From contig NW_026014897.1 of assembly GCF_020379485.1 (NCBI RefSeq), forward strand, positions 1 through 64,000: a stretch of 64,000 nt of DNA, written 5' to 3'. Under the pieces are notes generated by a model. That model did no database searches, was not told the DNA's origin, and saw only the letters and a list, made by a program, of their open reading frames with translations. Below, piece after piece: positions 20,477-30,239 of this stretch (the first letter of the stretch is position 1; the number at the start of each line of letters is the position of its first letter). This DNA is from Brassica napus. Its lineage: Eukaryota > Streptophyta > Magnoliopsida > Brassicales > Brassicaceae. The position numbers were made by a program, and so were the translations under genes.

Positions 20477-23400
20477 ATGACGAGTACTCCAACTCCTTCT
20501 GCGACTGGAAGACTTGTAAGTAATTTAAGTCGTCTGGAAAGTCTTCCAACTGGACGACTTAGTAGATGACTTAAATATAAGTCGTCCATTTGGAAGACTT
20601 TCCAGACGACTTAAATTTAAGTCGTCTACTAAGTCGTCTGGACTTATATTGTTGTCTTTGATTATTTTGCAGACAAAAAGGATGGATATTCCAGAACTCC
20701 CCCGTAGGTTATACACATCAGGGGAAGAGCCAGAAGCCCACAATAGCATTTCGTATCATACGGATAACAGCAAGTTGCATACTGCTCTTAGGAAAGCTCT
20801 TACTGATGACGAATTTGAAGAGCTCAAGGAGTCGAGTTTGGGAGTTTTCATCAAGTTCAAGGAGCAGGGATTTGGTTGGGCTTCAAGGCTGGTTCACTAC
20901 ATGCTCAGTTTCAAGCTGGACATTAAGAAGAAGTATGAGATGTGGTCTCTCGTTGGTCCAGAACCTTTGAGGTTTTCACTGTTAGAGTTTGAAAACCTCA
21001 CTGGTCTAAACTGCGAGTACATCGAGGACCTTGAGACACCAAAATGTGACGTTACCCCAGAGATGGTTTCTTTCTGGGGGATGCTGGGAGTTCATCTGGA
21101 AGCTGGGCCAACTACTGATCAGATAATAGCAGCACTGAAGAGATGCGGGGATTGGTCCAGGGAAGATCGCAAGCGGCTCGCGTACCTCTCCATCTTCACT
21201 GGATTCATTGAAGGGAGAAAGTTTTCAACCGCTACACGATCTACTCTGGCAAGGCTAGTGATGGATTTAGAACGGTTTGAGAATTATCCATGGGGGAGAG
21301 TCGCGTTTAAGGTGCTGATGGACTCTTTGTGGAACAAAGAAATTGCTGGCTGTTACACCGTGGATGGGTTTATACAAGTTCTTCAAGTCTGGACGTACAC
21401 AGCTATGCCGGAATTGGGTGCTAGTATTGGTGGTCCCAGAGCAGACAGTCCGTCTCCACCGATACTGGCTTACGAGGGCAGCAGAGGCCGCAGATCAATG
21501 AAAGCTGCTATCTTGAGTCAGGTATTTACTTCAATCCAAAAGACTGCGCAGACGACTTATTATAAGTCGTCTGGAAGGTCGTCCAGCTTGACGACTTATC
21601 GGACGACTTATAATAAGTCGTCTGGAAAGTCTTCCCAGCTGGACGACTTATCGGACGACTTAATTAAGTCGTCTGGAAAGTCTTCCATCTGGACGACTTA
21701 TTAGACGACTTATAATAAGGCGTCTGGAAAGTCTTCCCAGCTGGACGACTTATCGGACGACTTAATTAAGTCGTCTGGAAAGTCTTCCATCTGGACGACT
21801 TATTAGACGACTTATTATAAGTCGTCTGGAAGGTCTTCCATCTGGACGACTTATTAGACGACTTATAATAAGGCGTCTGGAAAGTCTTCCCAGCTGGACG
21901 ACTTATCGGACGACTTAATTAAGTCGTCTGGAAAGTCTTCCATCTGGACGACTTATTAGACGACTTATTATAAGTCGTCTGGAAGGTCTTCCAGCTGGAC
22001 GACTTAGTAGACGACTTATAATTAAGTCGTCTATTTAGTATTTTTTTTCAAATATCTAACTCGATTCTTCTATTTACTGCAGACCCGCGTGATCAACTTT
22101 GTTGAGAAGGACATTAGTGAAATGTGGCCAAAATGGGACTCTGAGGTTGAGGACCTGCCCGCGGAGAACATCATTAAAGTCATGTATGAGCGGAGACCGT
22201 GGAAGTGGACCATGGATTGCTGGGAAGTCACTGGTACTAAGGTCAATACAAAACCTAAGGTTGTGACTCCATCGAAGAAGGCCAAAGAGATGGTTGTGTT
22301 GGAGGAGGAGGAGGAGGAGGAAGACAATCCAAGACCTCGGAAGAAAGCTCGTAAAGAGGCTCCTGAAGAGGCTAGAGAAGAGGCTAGAGAAGAGGCTAGA
22401 GGGGTGACCAGAGAGGAGTTGGAAATTATGTTCAAGGGCGTAGCTGAGGCTATGAAAAAAGGGTTTAATAAGTGCATGAGGGAGTTTAGGAAGTTGTCTG
22501 ATAGATTGGAAGCTGTGGAGAAGAAGGTTGGTGTCACCAATCAGGCTACCCCTCCACCTCTAACCAATCAGGCTACCCCTCAAGATAAACAGCCTACCCC
22601 TCTTGCCAAAGAAACCGGGGGTAGAAACAAACAGGCTACCCCTCATGCCAATGAAACCGTGGTTAGTAACCAGCCTCCTCCTCATCAAACCAAACAGCAG
22701 CCTCCTCCTCCTCAAAAGAAACAGCAGCAGCCTCCTCCTCTTCAAAAGAAACAGCCTCCTCCTCAAAAGAAACAGCCTCCTCAAATCAAATATGTTAGTA
22801 TCAAATCCAGGGTTAACTAGTTGTCCAGACGACTGTAAAAGTTGTCTGGACGACTAGTTGACCCTGGACGACTTAAACGTAAGTTGTCTGGACGACTAGT
22901 TGACCACGGAAGACTTAATTTTAAGTCGTCCAGGGTCAACTAGTCGTCCAGACAACTTTTATTTAAGTCGTCCAGGGTCAACTAGTCGTCCAGACAACTT
23001 TTATTTAAGTCGTCCAGGGTTAACTTGTGTGCAACTTTTATTGCAGAGATGGTTGCCGGAGGATACAGCAACCGAGGCGAACTCGGTAAATAAAGCAGAT
23101 GGTGTCACCTCCAAAGAGATTGTTGCTGTCACTTCCACCGATCACCAACCGAGCCTCGCTTCCACAGATCAACAACCGAGCCTCGCTTCCACCGAGCCAA
23201 GCGATCCAGTTTCACAACCGAGCCTGGTTGTATTGGACAAGCGTGCAAAGAGTAAACGAGCGAAGAAACCTGCTCCTACTGTGAGATCTCCTTATATGGC
23301 AGAGAAAAAAAAAGATAAAGTGGCAGCCTATAATCCATTTCCGCCAGTAAACAAAGAAAAGTTGAAGGAACTCGCTGATTGGTTGAAAACTGATCCGTAA

Positions 23401-24440
23401 GTGATTGCTTTACCCATAATAGCTTGATTTAGTCGTCCAAAACTGATTGCTTTTTTGTTTGCAGTCATTATTTAACTAAGATCGAGGACAAACCACGTAC
23501 ATCACCAACAAGGTGGTACCACTTCCTCCGGACAGCCAGAGGATGGCTGGAAGACTGCGTAAGTCTTCTGCACACGATTTAAGTCGTCTACAAAGTCGTC
23601 CAAGTAGACTACTTTCCAGACGACTTAAAGATAAATCGTCTGGAAAGTCGTCTACTTGGACGACCACGTAGACGACTTAAATATAAGTCGTCTTCGTCTG
23701 GTAACTTCTAACTTGTTATATTTAATATGCAGCATATAGATGCTTGGATTAATGTGCTAAGGCAGAGGTATCAGGAGAACCCACAAGCTTTCAGGAGCGA
23801 GCGAATGTGCTTCCTGGATCACAACTTTTCTCAGTCTTGGAGAGAGCAGTATCAGCTCTTCAAAACATCGGAACCTGATCACAAAGGTTTAGGAAGAGTT
23901 CTACCTGGTGGGGCGTCGTATTTTTATGACGGATCAATACCTTCATTTTGCCAATCAAACAAGAAGTGGGGGGAGGACATTGATGATATCTATGCGCCAG
24001 TGAACTTGGACGACAAGCATTGGGTTGCTATTTGGATATCGATCCCTAAGAGGCACATAGTCGTCTGGGACAGCATACCTTCATCTAGTGTACCAGACGC
24101 ATGGGATGCGATAATGGAGCCTTTTCTCCAGATGGTCCCTTATCTGCTTGTTGAGTGCGCAGCCACCGACGAAATGCGGGTCAAATACGGGTTGGAGCCA
24201 TACACATATGAGAGACCGCTGAAAGGTGTACCCACGGCCAACAATGGTGATTGTGGCGTGTACACTGTAAAGTACATTGAATGTCATGCGCTCGGGGGCT
24301 CCTTTGACCCTAAAGACTTTGCTAGGTGCAACGCGAAGAAAATGAGGGATAATATGGCGGTGGATATATGGAAGGAGCTTGTTGATCAGCATCTGAAAGA
24401 AAATGTGGATGGTGATAAGTTCGTGGGCATGTATGATTAG
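20477..24440 (+). CDS. DUF1985 / Ulp1 (C48) SUMO-protease-like gene carried by the MULE
   Basis: Six exons with GT-AG borders: 20477-20515, 20673-21521, 22083 to about 22793 or 22808, 23047-23396, 23465-23558 and 23733-24440; about 920 residues. Exon 2 is a DUF1985 domain (LVGPEPLRFSLLEFENLTGL). Exon 3 holds a basic/acidic stretch and a Pro/Gln repeat (QPPPPQKKQ type). Exon 4 has STDQQPSLAS repeats. Exon 6 is the cysteine protease: His in NLDDKHWVAIWI, Asp in IVVWDSIPS, and Cys in NNGDCGVYTVKY, so the H-D-C triad is present. Such enzymes cleave SUMO from proteins in the nucleus; activity of MULE copies is not established. The third donor is ambiguous (after AAATAT or after CCAGG), and retention gives a stop at 22820. 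All domains look intact. Confidence 0.88.
21540..22035. repeat. Minisatellite of GACGACTT palindromes in ULP intron 2
   Basis: About 500 bp built from AAGTCGTCTGGAAAGTCTTC and GACGACTTATCGGACGACTT units, in larger near-identical blocks of about 100-190 bp. It fills nearly the whole intron 21522-22082. Smaller arrays of the same motif fill introns 1, 3 and 5. Confidence 0.9.
22821..23040. repeat. GACGACTT/GGGTCAACTAG repeats in ULP intron 3
   Basis: Copies of AAGTCGTCCAGGGTCAACTA, near-identical and about 53 bp apart around 22922-23020, with inverted forms before them. They lie between the ambiguous exon-3 donor and exon 4. Confidence 0.8.
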
Positions 24441-24595
24441 ATTTGTATTTGAACATGATTTTTTAACATGATTTTTGTATTTGAACATGATTTTTTAACA
24501 TGATTTTTGTATTTGAACATGATTTTTGAACATGATTTTTGTATTTGAACATGATTTTTTAACATGATTTTTGTATTTGAACATGATATAAGTTG
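24441..24595 (+). repeat. GAACATGATTTTT tandem repeat downstream of ULP
   Basis: Six or so copies of TTTGTATTTGAACATGATTT begin at the ULP stop codon, so they form its 3' UTR. Successive copies are nearly identical. Confidence 0.85.
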
Positions 24596-25097
24596 TCTGG
24601 AAGAAATAAGTCGTCTGGAAGGTTTTCCAACTGGACGACTTACAAATAAGTCGTCTGGAAGGTTTTCCAACTGGACGACTTACAAATAAGTCGTCTAGAA
24701 GGTTTGGACGACTTATTATAAGTCGTCTGGAAGGTTTTCCAACTGGACGACTTACAAATAAGTCGTCTAGAAGGTTTGGACGACTTGAAGGGATAGTAGA
24801 AGGTAGTCTAAAAATAAAATACACTTGAAGGGATAGTAGAAGGTCGTCTAAAAATAAAATACACTGGACGACTTAGTAGAAGGTCGTCTAAAAATAAAAT
24901 ACACTTGAAGGGATAGTAGAAGGTCGTCTAAAAATAAAATACACTGGACGACTTAGTAGAAGGTCGTCTAAAAATAAAATACACTGGACGACTTAGTAGA
25001 AGGTCGTCTAAAAATAAAATACACTGGACGAGTAAATATTTAGTCGTCTGGACGGGTAATCAAGACGGGACGACTTAAATTTAGGTCGTCTGGACAA
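24596..25097. repeat. Tandem arrays between the convergent genes
   Basis: First (24596-24790) units of AAGTCGTCTGGAAGGTTTTC and its partner CTGGACGACTTACAAATAAG. Then (24800-25030) six units of about 40 bp containing AGAAGGTCGTCTAAAAATAA. The two genes' 3' ends meet here, so transcripts from both strands could overlap in this array. Confidence 0.88.
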
Positions 25098-27473
25098 CTA
25101 GTCAACTGGTTGTGTACATTGTGGTTTCGTATGGCCAGTTTCCTTGCAGTTTGAGCATCTCCGTGCCCTGTGTTTCTTCCTGGGTTTGTGTCCTCTCATC
25201 CTAGATAGCTCCAACCAAGATTGCCATCTTGATTTCTTCGGTCTCCCCCGACCACGCTTTAGTTCTGGAGGAAAGCATTCTCGTTCCTCAATATGTTGTG
25301 ACACGATAGGATATATATTCTCTGAGTATCCTGCATACAGATAATTCTTTGAGTACAGTGGACATACAAGTGTGGAGATATGCAAACCAGCATGTATTCC
25401 AGCAGCTATAGCATGAGAGCAAGGTATTTTCTCCACTCCATAGACACCACAATCACACTTTGCATGTTCCAAATCAACCACACAGTCCATTTTGCCACCT
25501 TTGACAAAGAAATGCCATCCATCAATTGGTTCGACCGTCATCATACCCGCTATCTCTTCTCGAACAGCAAGCAAGTATTCAACAGCCCGGCTATGTTCAG
25601 TTGTGAGACTCAAAGCATCTTGTCTCCTTTTCCAATACCATTTTCCTAACTTCTGCCTTATGAACTCCAGCAGGAACGTAATCGGAAATCCTCTTGCTCG
25701 CTTCAGTGCGGAATTAATAGATTCAGCAATGTTGCTTGTTTTTATGTTGAACCTGTTCCCCTTACAATAAACCCTTGACCATAGCCTGACGTCGGCTTTC
25801 TCCAAATACGTTGCAAGTTCCGGGTTTGCACTCCGTATCTCAGCCATGTACCGGTCAAAATCGTAAACCGTGTGAGCATAAGCAGCCCCTTTCACCAAGT
25901 ACATGAGATGTTTCCCTTTAAACTTTTTGACAATGTTATCTTGAAGGTGATAATAACATATTCCTCGGGTTGCCCAAGGAAACACCTTATCACACGCACT
26001 TTTAATGGCCTTGTGCCGGTCGGAGACTATCACCAGAGGCTTGTCATGAGATATACAACTAGCCAATTTTGTGAAAAACCATTCCCAAGAAGGTATATCT
26101 TCCTCATCCACGATCCCAAAAGCCAATGGGAATATCTGAAAATTGCCATCTTGTGCGGCTGCAACTAACATAGTTCCTCCATACTTTCCACTTAGGTGAG
26201 TTCCATCCACCACAATGACCCTTCTCTGATACTTAAAACCTTTGATAGAAGCTCCAAAAGAGAGAAATAGATACTTAAATCTTTTCATAGAATCAAGTTC
26301 TATCGCCGTGATAGAATCAGGATTTGCAATGGAGATTTGCTCGAGATATGATGCCAGACGCGAATACCCTTCTTCTGCTGATCCTCTCACCAATCTTTGT
26401 GCATATAACAGTGCTCTGTATGAAGTGGTGTAATCAAGCGCCATGCCAAACATGTTCCTCATTGCATCAGTGATATGCTGCGGAGTTATCCCATCAATGA
26501 TTCCAACACGATCAATGAAAAGACTACCTACATACTTCGGAGTACAGTGTCTCCGCTGAGCGATTCGGTCTCCCGCTGAGCATAAATGTTTTTCCACATA
26601 CTTTGTTACCCAAAACGTGTTTGTCCCATGTTTGACACTCGCTCTGACCTTCCATCCACAATAGCTAACCGGACATGTTGCCACAACGAGAGTTTTCGTT
26701 GATTTGTATAATCTGAAAGAAAACTTACCCCTCACTGCTGCCAACCGCAGCTCTGAAAGCAGTGCACCCTTGCTAACAAAACTCTGGTTGACATAGATGG
26801 TACCATTCGATTTTCCTCCTTCAATAGCATTTGTCTTAGCATATGCCTTTTGGATTTCTTCAAAACAAATATTATCATCATCTTCCTCGTCCTCATCTGG
26901 AACCTTTCCATAAAGACTGTAATCCCCACCATTCTGATCCGTTTCACCAACAATAGAATTATCAGCATCCTCCTCCCCATTTTCCTCCTCCCCATCTTGA
27001 TTTTCATCTTCAACAAACTCATTATCACCAACATCTTCATCATCACCACCAACATCTTCTTCCCATTCACCAGCTTCATCATTATCACCAACATCTTTTT
27101 CCCATTCACCAGCTTCATCAATATCCCTTTTCTCTGAAACCGTTTCGACCTTGCTGCGGCTTGATACACAAAGACATACTCTATGGGTTTTGAGTATCTC
27201 CAGCAAGTTTCGAACTTGTCTATCACTTGTAACATGAATGGGAAGACTGCCTGGAGCCATCATCATTTCTGCTGGTAATGAGTAGCTAATCTCCACACTC
27301 ACTGTTCTCATGTCCAGGTTATAATCTTCTTGAGCCATTGCAACAAGTTCAGCATGTGTTGAATCTTCATTCAATAAAAACAATCTTGCTCCTTTGAGAT
27401 CATCAACCACAAAATCCCAACGGAAATCTCTCAACAACCATTCTCCATACACTGCATGTAACTGAAAAATCAT
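25098..27473 (-). CDS. MuDR/MULE transposase
   Basis: 791 residues from the ATG at 27473, which follows an acceptor TTTGCAG; the longer open frame upstream translates intron repeats and is discounted. Order: MuDR N-terminal domain (about residues 1-110), an acidic low-complexity region (EWEKDVGDNDEAGEWEEDVG, about 120-200), a FAR1-like zinc-binding region (TCPVSYCGWKVRASVKHG), the MULE transposase core with VVDGTHLSGKYGG (Asp), IVSDRHKAIKSAC (Asp) and TSNIAESINSAL (Glu), a SWIM zinc finger (CDCGVYGVEKIPCSHA), a basic GRGRPKKSR tail and a CCHC knuckle (CSNCKETGHTKPQC). The DDE residues are present, and I see no stop or frameshift in this exon. It converges with the ULP gene. Confidence 0.93.
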   Translation of the reverse strand: MIFQLHAVYGEWLLRDFRWDFVVDDLKGARLFLLNEDSTHAELVAMAQEDYNLDMRTVSVEISYSLPAEMMMAPGSLPIHVTSDRQVRNLLEILKTHRVCLCVSSRSKVETVSEKRDIDEAGEWEKDVGDNDEAGEWEEDVGGDDEDVGDNEFVEDENQDGEEENGEEDADNSIVGETDQNGGDYSLYGKVPDEDEEDDDNICFEEIQKAYAKTNAIEGGKSNGTIYVNQSFVSKGALLSELRLAAVRGKFSFRLYKSTKTLVVATCPVSYCGWKVRASVKHGTNTFWVTKYVEKHLCSAGDRIAQRRHCTPKYVGSLFIDRVGIIDGITPQHITDAMRNMFGMALDYTTSYRALLYAQRLVRGSAEEGYSRLASYLEQISIANPDSITAIELDSMKRFKYLFLSFGASIKGFKYQRRVIVVDGTHLSGKYGGTMLVAAAQDGNFQIFPLAFGIVDEEDIPSWEWFFTKLASCISHDKPLVIVSDRHKAIKSACDKVFPWATRGICYYHLQDNIVKKFKGKHLMYLVKGAAYAHTVYDFDRYMAEIRSANPELATYLEKADVRLWSRVYCKGNRFNIKTSNIAESINSALKRARGFPITFLLEFIRQKLGKWYWKRRQDALSLTTEHSRAVEYLLAVREEIAGMMTVEPIDGWHFFVKGGKMDCVVDLEHAKCDCGVYGVEKIPCSHAIAAGIHAGLHISTLVCPLYSKNYLYAGYSENIYPIVSQHIEERECFPPELKRGRGRPKKSRWQSWLELSRMRGHKPRKKHRARRCSNCKETGHTKPQCTQPVD

Positions 27474-28419
27474 CTGCAAATATTCAAAATAAAACACATT
27501 AGTAAACATAGAGAAAATGAAGAAGTTCAATAAACATTGCCGCAGACGACTTAGCATTAAGTCGTCCAGAAGACTTAAAGGTAAGTCGTCTAAAGAGGTC
27601 ACTTTTGCAATTGAAAATTAAAAGGGACGACTTAATTCTAAGTCGTCCGGCTTTGTTTGTTAAAAAAAAAACTTCAGACGACTTATATATAAGTCGTCTA
27701 CGAGAAACGGGCTAGTTTTGCATTTGACCGAATCGTGTCAGATCTTTGACTATTTCTGGACGACTTATAATTCAGTCGTCTCTGGGAAAGTTAAAATTTC
27801 AATATTTTATGAAAACTTGACGACTTACGTGTAAGTCGTCCTAAGGTTAGTTTTGTAATTGAAAAATAAAACTTGAAATTTAACTTTCTCCAGACGACTT
27901 AGATGAAAGTCGTCCAGCTAAACGACTTAATTTAAGGTCGTCCGGGATAAGCAAGGTTTGACCAGAAAATTGGGAAAAATTCTGGACGACTTTGCTTTCC
28001 CCGGACGACTTTAAATTAAGTCTTCTGGAGGGACGACTTTATATTAAGTCGTCTGGTTAAAGTTAAATTATGAAGTTTTATTTTTCAATTACAAAACTAA
28101 CCTAGGACGACTTACACGTAAGTCGTCAAGTTTTCATAAAATATTAAAATTTTAACTTTCCCAGAGACGACTGAATTATAAGTCGTCCAGAAATAGTCAA
28201 AGATCTGACACGATTCGGTCAAATGCAAAACTAGCCCGTTTCTCGTAGACGACGTATATATAAGTCGTCTGGAGTGTTTTTTTTAACAAACAAAGCTGGA
28301 CGACTTAATTTAAGTCGTCCGTTTGACCAGAAGACTCATCAGTAAGTCTTCTACATACAGATGACTTACTAGTAAGTCTTCTACGCGAACAGATCTTGAA
28401 AAAAAATTCAAATTCGTAC
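27474..28419 (-). other. Leader intron of the transposase gene
   Basis: A 946-bp intron is inferred between donor AAG|GTACGA (28420/28419) and acceptor TTTGCAG|ATG (27474/27473). It contains the large inverted repeat at 27625-28320 and further AAGTCGTC motifs at 27545-27600 and 28325-28385. The donor and acceptor are good, but no transcript evidence is available. Confidence 0.6.
27625..28320. repeat. 276-bp inverted repeat (foldback) in the transposase leader intron
   Basis: Left arm 27625-27900 and right arm 28046-28320 are reverse complements with few mismatches; the spacer is 145 nt. Shared unique-looking parts include GAAACGGGCTAGTTTTGCAT and TCAGATCTTTGACTATTTCT, so this is a true duplicated segment and not only the short motif. 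Transcribed, it would fold into a long hairpin. Confidence 0.92.
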
Positions 28420-28660
28420 CTTAAACTAGGTGAGATGACTTCGTTTGCACACAGGGTCTTCTCCAACCACCCAGAACCTCAAACGAAAGCAACCGTAAGT
28501 AAAAACGAAAGAAATATGGCTCTGTCAACCATAGCCCATATTTTGAATCAAAAGCTTGAGTTTTTTGGATGAATATAGAGAGAAAGTGAAAGAAATGTTG
28601 TTTTTAGTTCATAACAATTGAAACAGAGAGAGTGTAAAGAGATTTACGTGCATTAAAAGG
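28420..28660 (-). other. Non-coding first exon and promoter of the transposase
   Basis: The minus strand reads a CT-rich leader (CTCTTTACACTCTCTCTG, then CTTTCACTTTCTCTCTATATT) and ends in AAG before the donor. Two short upstream ATG ORFs are present (ATGGGCTATGGTTGA and an overlapping one). Transcription would start inside the right end of the element. Confidence 0.45.
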
Positions 28661-28847
28661 CATTAAAAGCTCCAAACAGTTCGTACAAGGTTGTTGCCAC
28701 TATTCATTGCAGTGGCAATATTGTAAATACTTGAAGAAGATGAGGTTGAGACAGTAAAGAAGCCATTTTCGAAAAAAAAAAAAAAAAATGTTAATGGCAT
28801 TTTCGTAGATAAAATGCAGGTGTGGGGTTAAAATCTCAAAAAAAAAG

Positions 28848-28912
28848 GAGTCAAAAGAAAAGGTTAGTTTTCTGTTTGACTTCAAGTTTTGAGTTACTTT
28901 TGCAAAAAGCCC
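28848..28912 (-). repeat. MULE right terminal inverted repeat
   Basis: Inverted partner of 19226-19290, ending in AAAAAGCCC, and followed by TSD TTATAAAAT. Confidence 0.85.
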
Positions 28913-28921
28913 TTATAAAAT

Positions 28922-29575
28922 CATAATTTGTTATTTTCAAATGGTCTTTTAACTTTCAAACTTAAATAATTATAAATGAAACACATTATTTTGGAAAATA
29001 CAGTTTTTATAAAAAGAAAATAGAATCATATTTTTCTTTACATAATAGTCTTTTGAAGAAATTTCAATTCAATTTTTTTTTTAATTTTCTTAAACTCTTG
29101 GAAAACTTAAAAGTAAATAGAGTTCATTTTCAATTTTTGTAAATATAAGGCACTTGTTGTAAATAAAAAAATTAATATTTTGAAAATATTCTCTTTTGGA
29201 GGCAGATATTTTGAAAATATTTTGAAAGGATACTTCAATTTGCAATAAAATATTTAGAAAAATAAAAAACAAATAAATACTATTTTTCAAATTAAATAAC
29301 AAATAAATGTTATTCTTGCAACTGAATAATAAGAATAAGAAATAAAAATACCACCAAAAAATAATATTAACAAACAACTTTAAATCAAATTTATTGTTAT
29401 TAATTATATACATCTTTTTAGTATTTTAATACTAAAATAAATTTAATAATTTAGAAAACATATGCCATGACATATTAGGTTTACAAAAAATATAAATAAA
29501 GTTTTGTTATTTTTATAAATAGTATTTTAGTATAATAATAAATCTAATTATTATGTGTTTCTTACAATTATTTGA
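28922..29575. other. AT-rich intergenic DNA
   Basis: Very AT-rich sequence without genes or clear repeat borders. Open frames here are short and of low complexity. Confidence 0.5.
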
Positions 29576-29654
29576 TAAGTGAATTTGCTTACTTGTCATA
29601 TTCTCCATTATTTTAGGATAAATCATTAAATTAAATTAATATTTTTATTTAAAG

Positions 29655-29688
<34 letters not shown>

Positions 29689-30203
29689 CTTTATAATATT
29701 ATTTGAAAAGTCAGTTTAATACGTGTCTCGTTAACTCTCACGGTGGTTTATTACATTGATACCCTTAATGAATTATATTTATTATATAATTTCCACTTTT
29801 GTTATTAATATTTTATTTTATGTTCTTTTCATTAATACATTCCTTATCAAAAAGGAATTTCATATAAAAGACAATATCTAGAAATATTTTCGTTTTTATT
29901 TTAGTTTTTATTAATAAAACCATATTGTTATGGAAAAGGCAATATTTTTACTATTAAAATGCAGAATTTTAATATATTTCAAATATATTCTATCTTAATA
30001 AAAAAATTAAAATATGTGATTATACCTTTTGATAATTATACAATTTTTTATTTCTACAAAAAATAATACTACTATTATTTGAGAAGTGAATTTGCTTACT
30101 TGTCATCTTCTCCACAAATATTGTGAATTCGCTGACTTGTCATCTTTTACATGATTTTAGTATAAATCATTAGTTTAATTAATATTATTGTTAAATTTTT
30201 ATG

Positions 30204-30239
<36 letters not shown>

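Larger units (their letters stand above)
19226..28912. mobile_element. Mutator-like element with transposase and Ulp1-type cargo gene
   Basis: A 9.7-kb element bounded by a perfect 9-bp duplication TTATAAAAT (19217-19225 and 28913-28921), the Mutator TSD length. The ends are imperfect inverted repeats: the left starts GGGAGAATTGCC, the right (inverted) GGGCTTTTTGCA, and both continue with GACTCAAAACTTG- or AACTCAAAACTTG-like sequence. Two genes converge: a DUF1985/Ulp1 protease gene on plus (20477-24440) and a MuDR-type transposase on minus (25098-27473 plus leader). MULEs carrying ULP-like genes are known in Arabidopsis, rice and melon (Kaonashi-type). Introns and flanks are full of AAGTCGTC/GACGACTT motifs. 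Confidence 0.93.

Noticed and set aside
21540..21704. Extension of the ULP exon 2 frame into KSSGKSSQLDDL repeats
   Set aside because: This is intron sequence after a good GTATTT donor; the repeats are the GACGACTT minisatellite.
26732..27235. 167-codon minus-strand ORF within the transposase
   Set aside because: Out-of-frame shadow of the acidic GAT/GAA-rich region.
27474..27602. Longer start of the transposase frame (MTSLDDLPLSLL)
   Set aside because: It translates the GACGACTT repeats of the leader intron and is removed by the TTTGCAG acceptor just before the ATG at 27473.
19226..28912. Interpretation of the Ulp1 gene as a host gene by chance between two transposons
   Set aside because: It lies inside a single TSD/TIR pair and its introns share the MULE's GACGACTT motif, so it belongs to the element.
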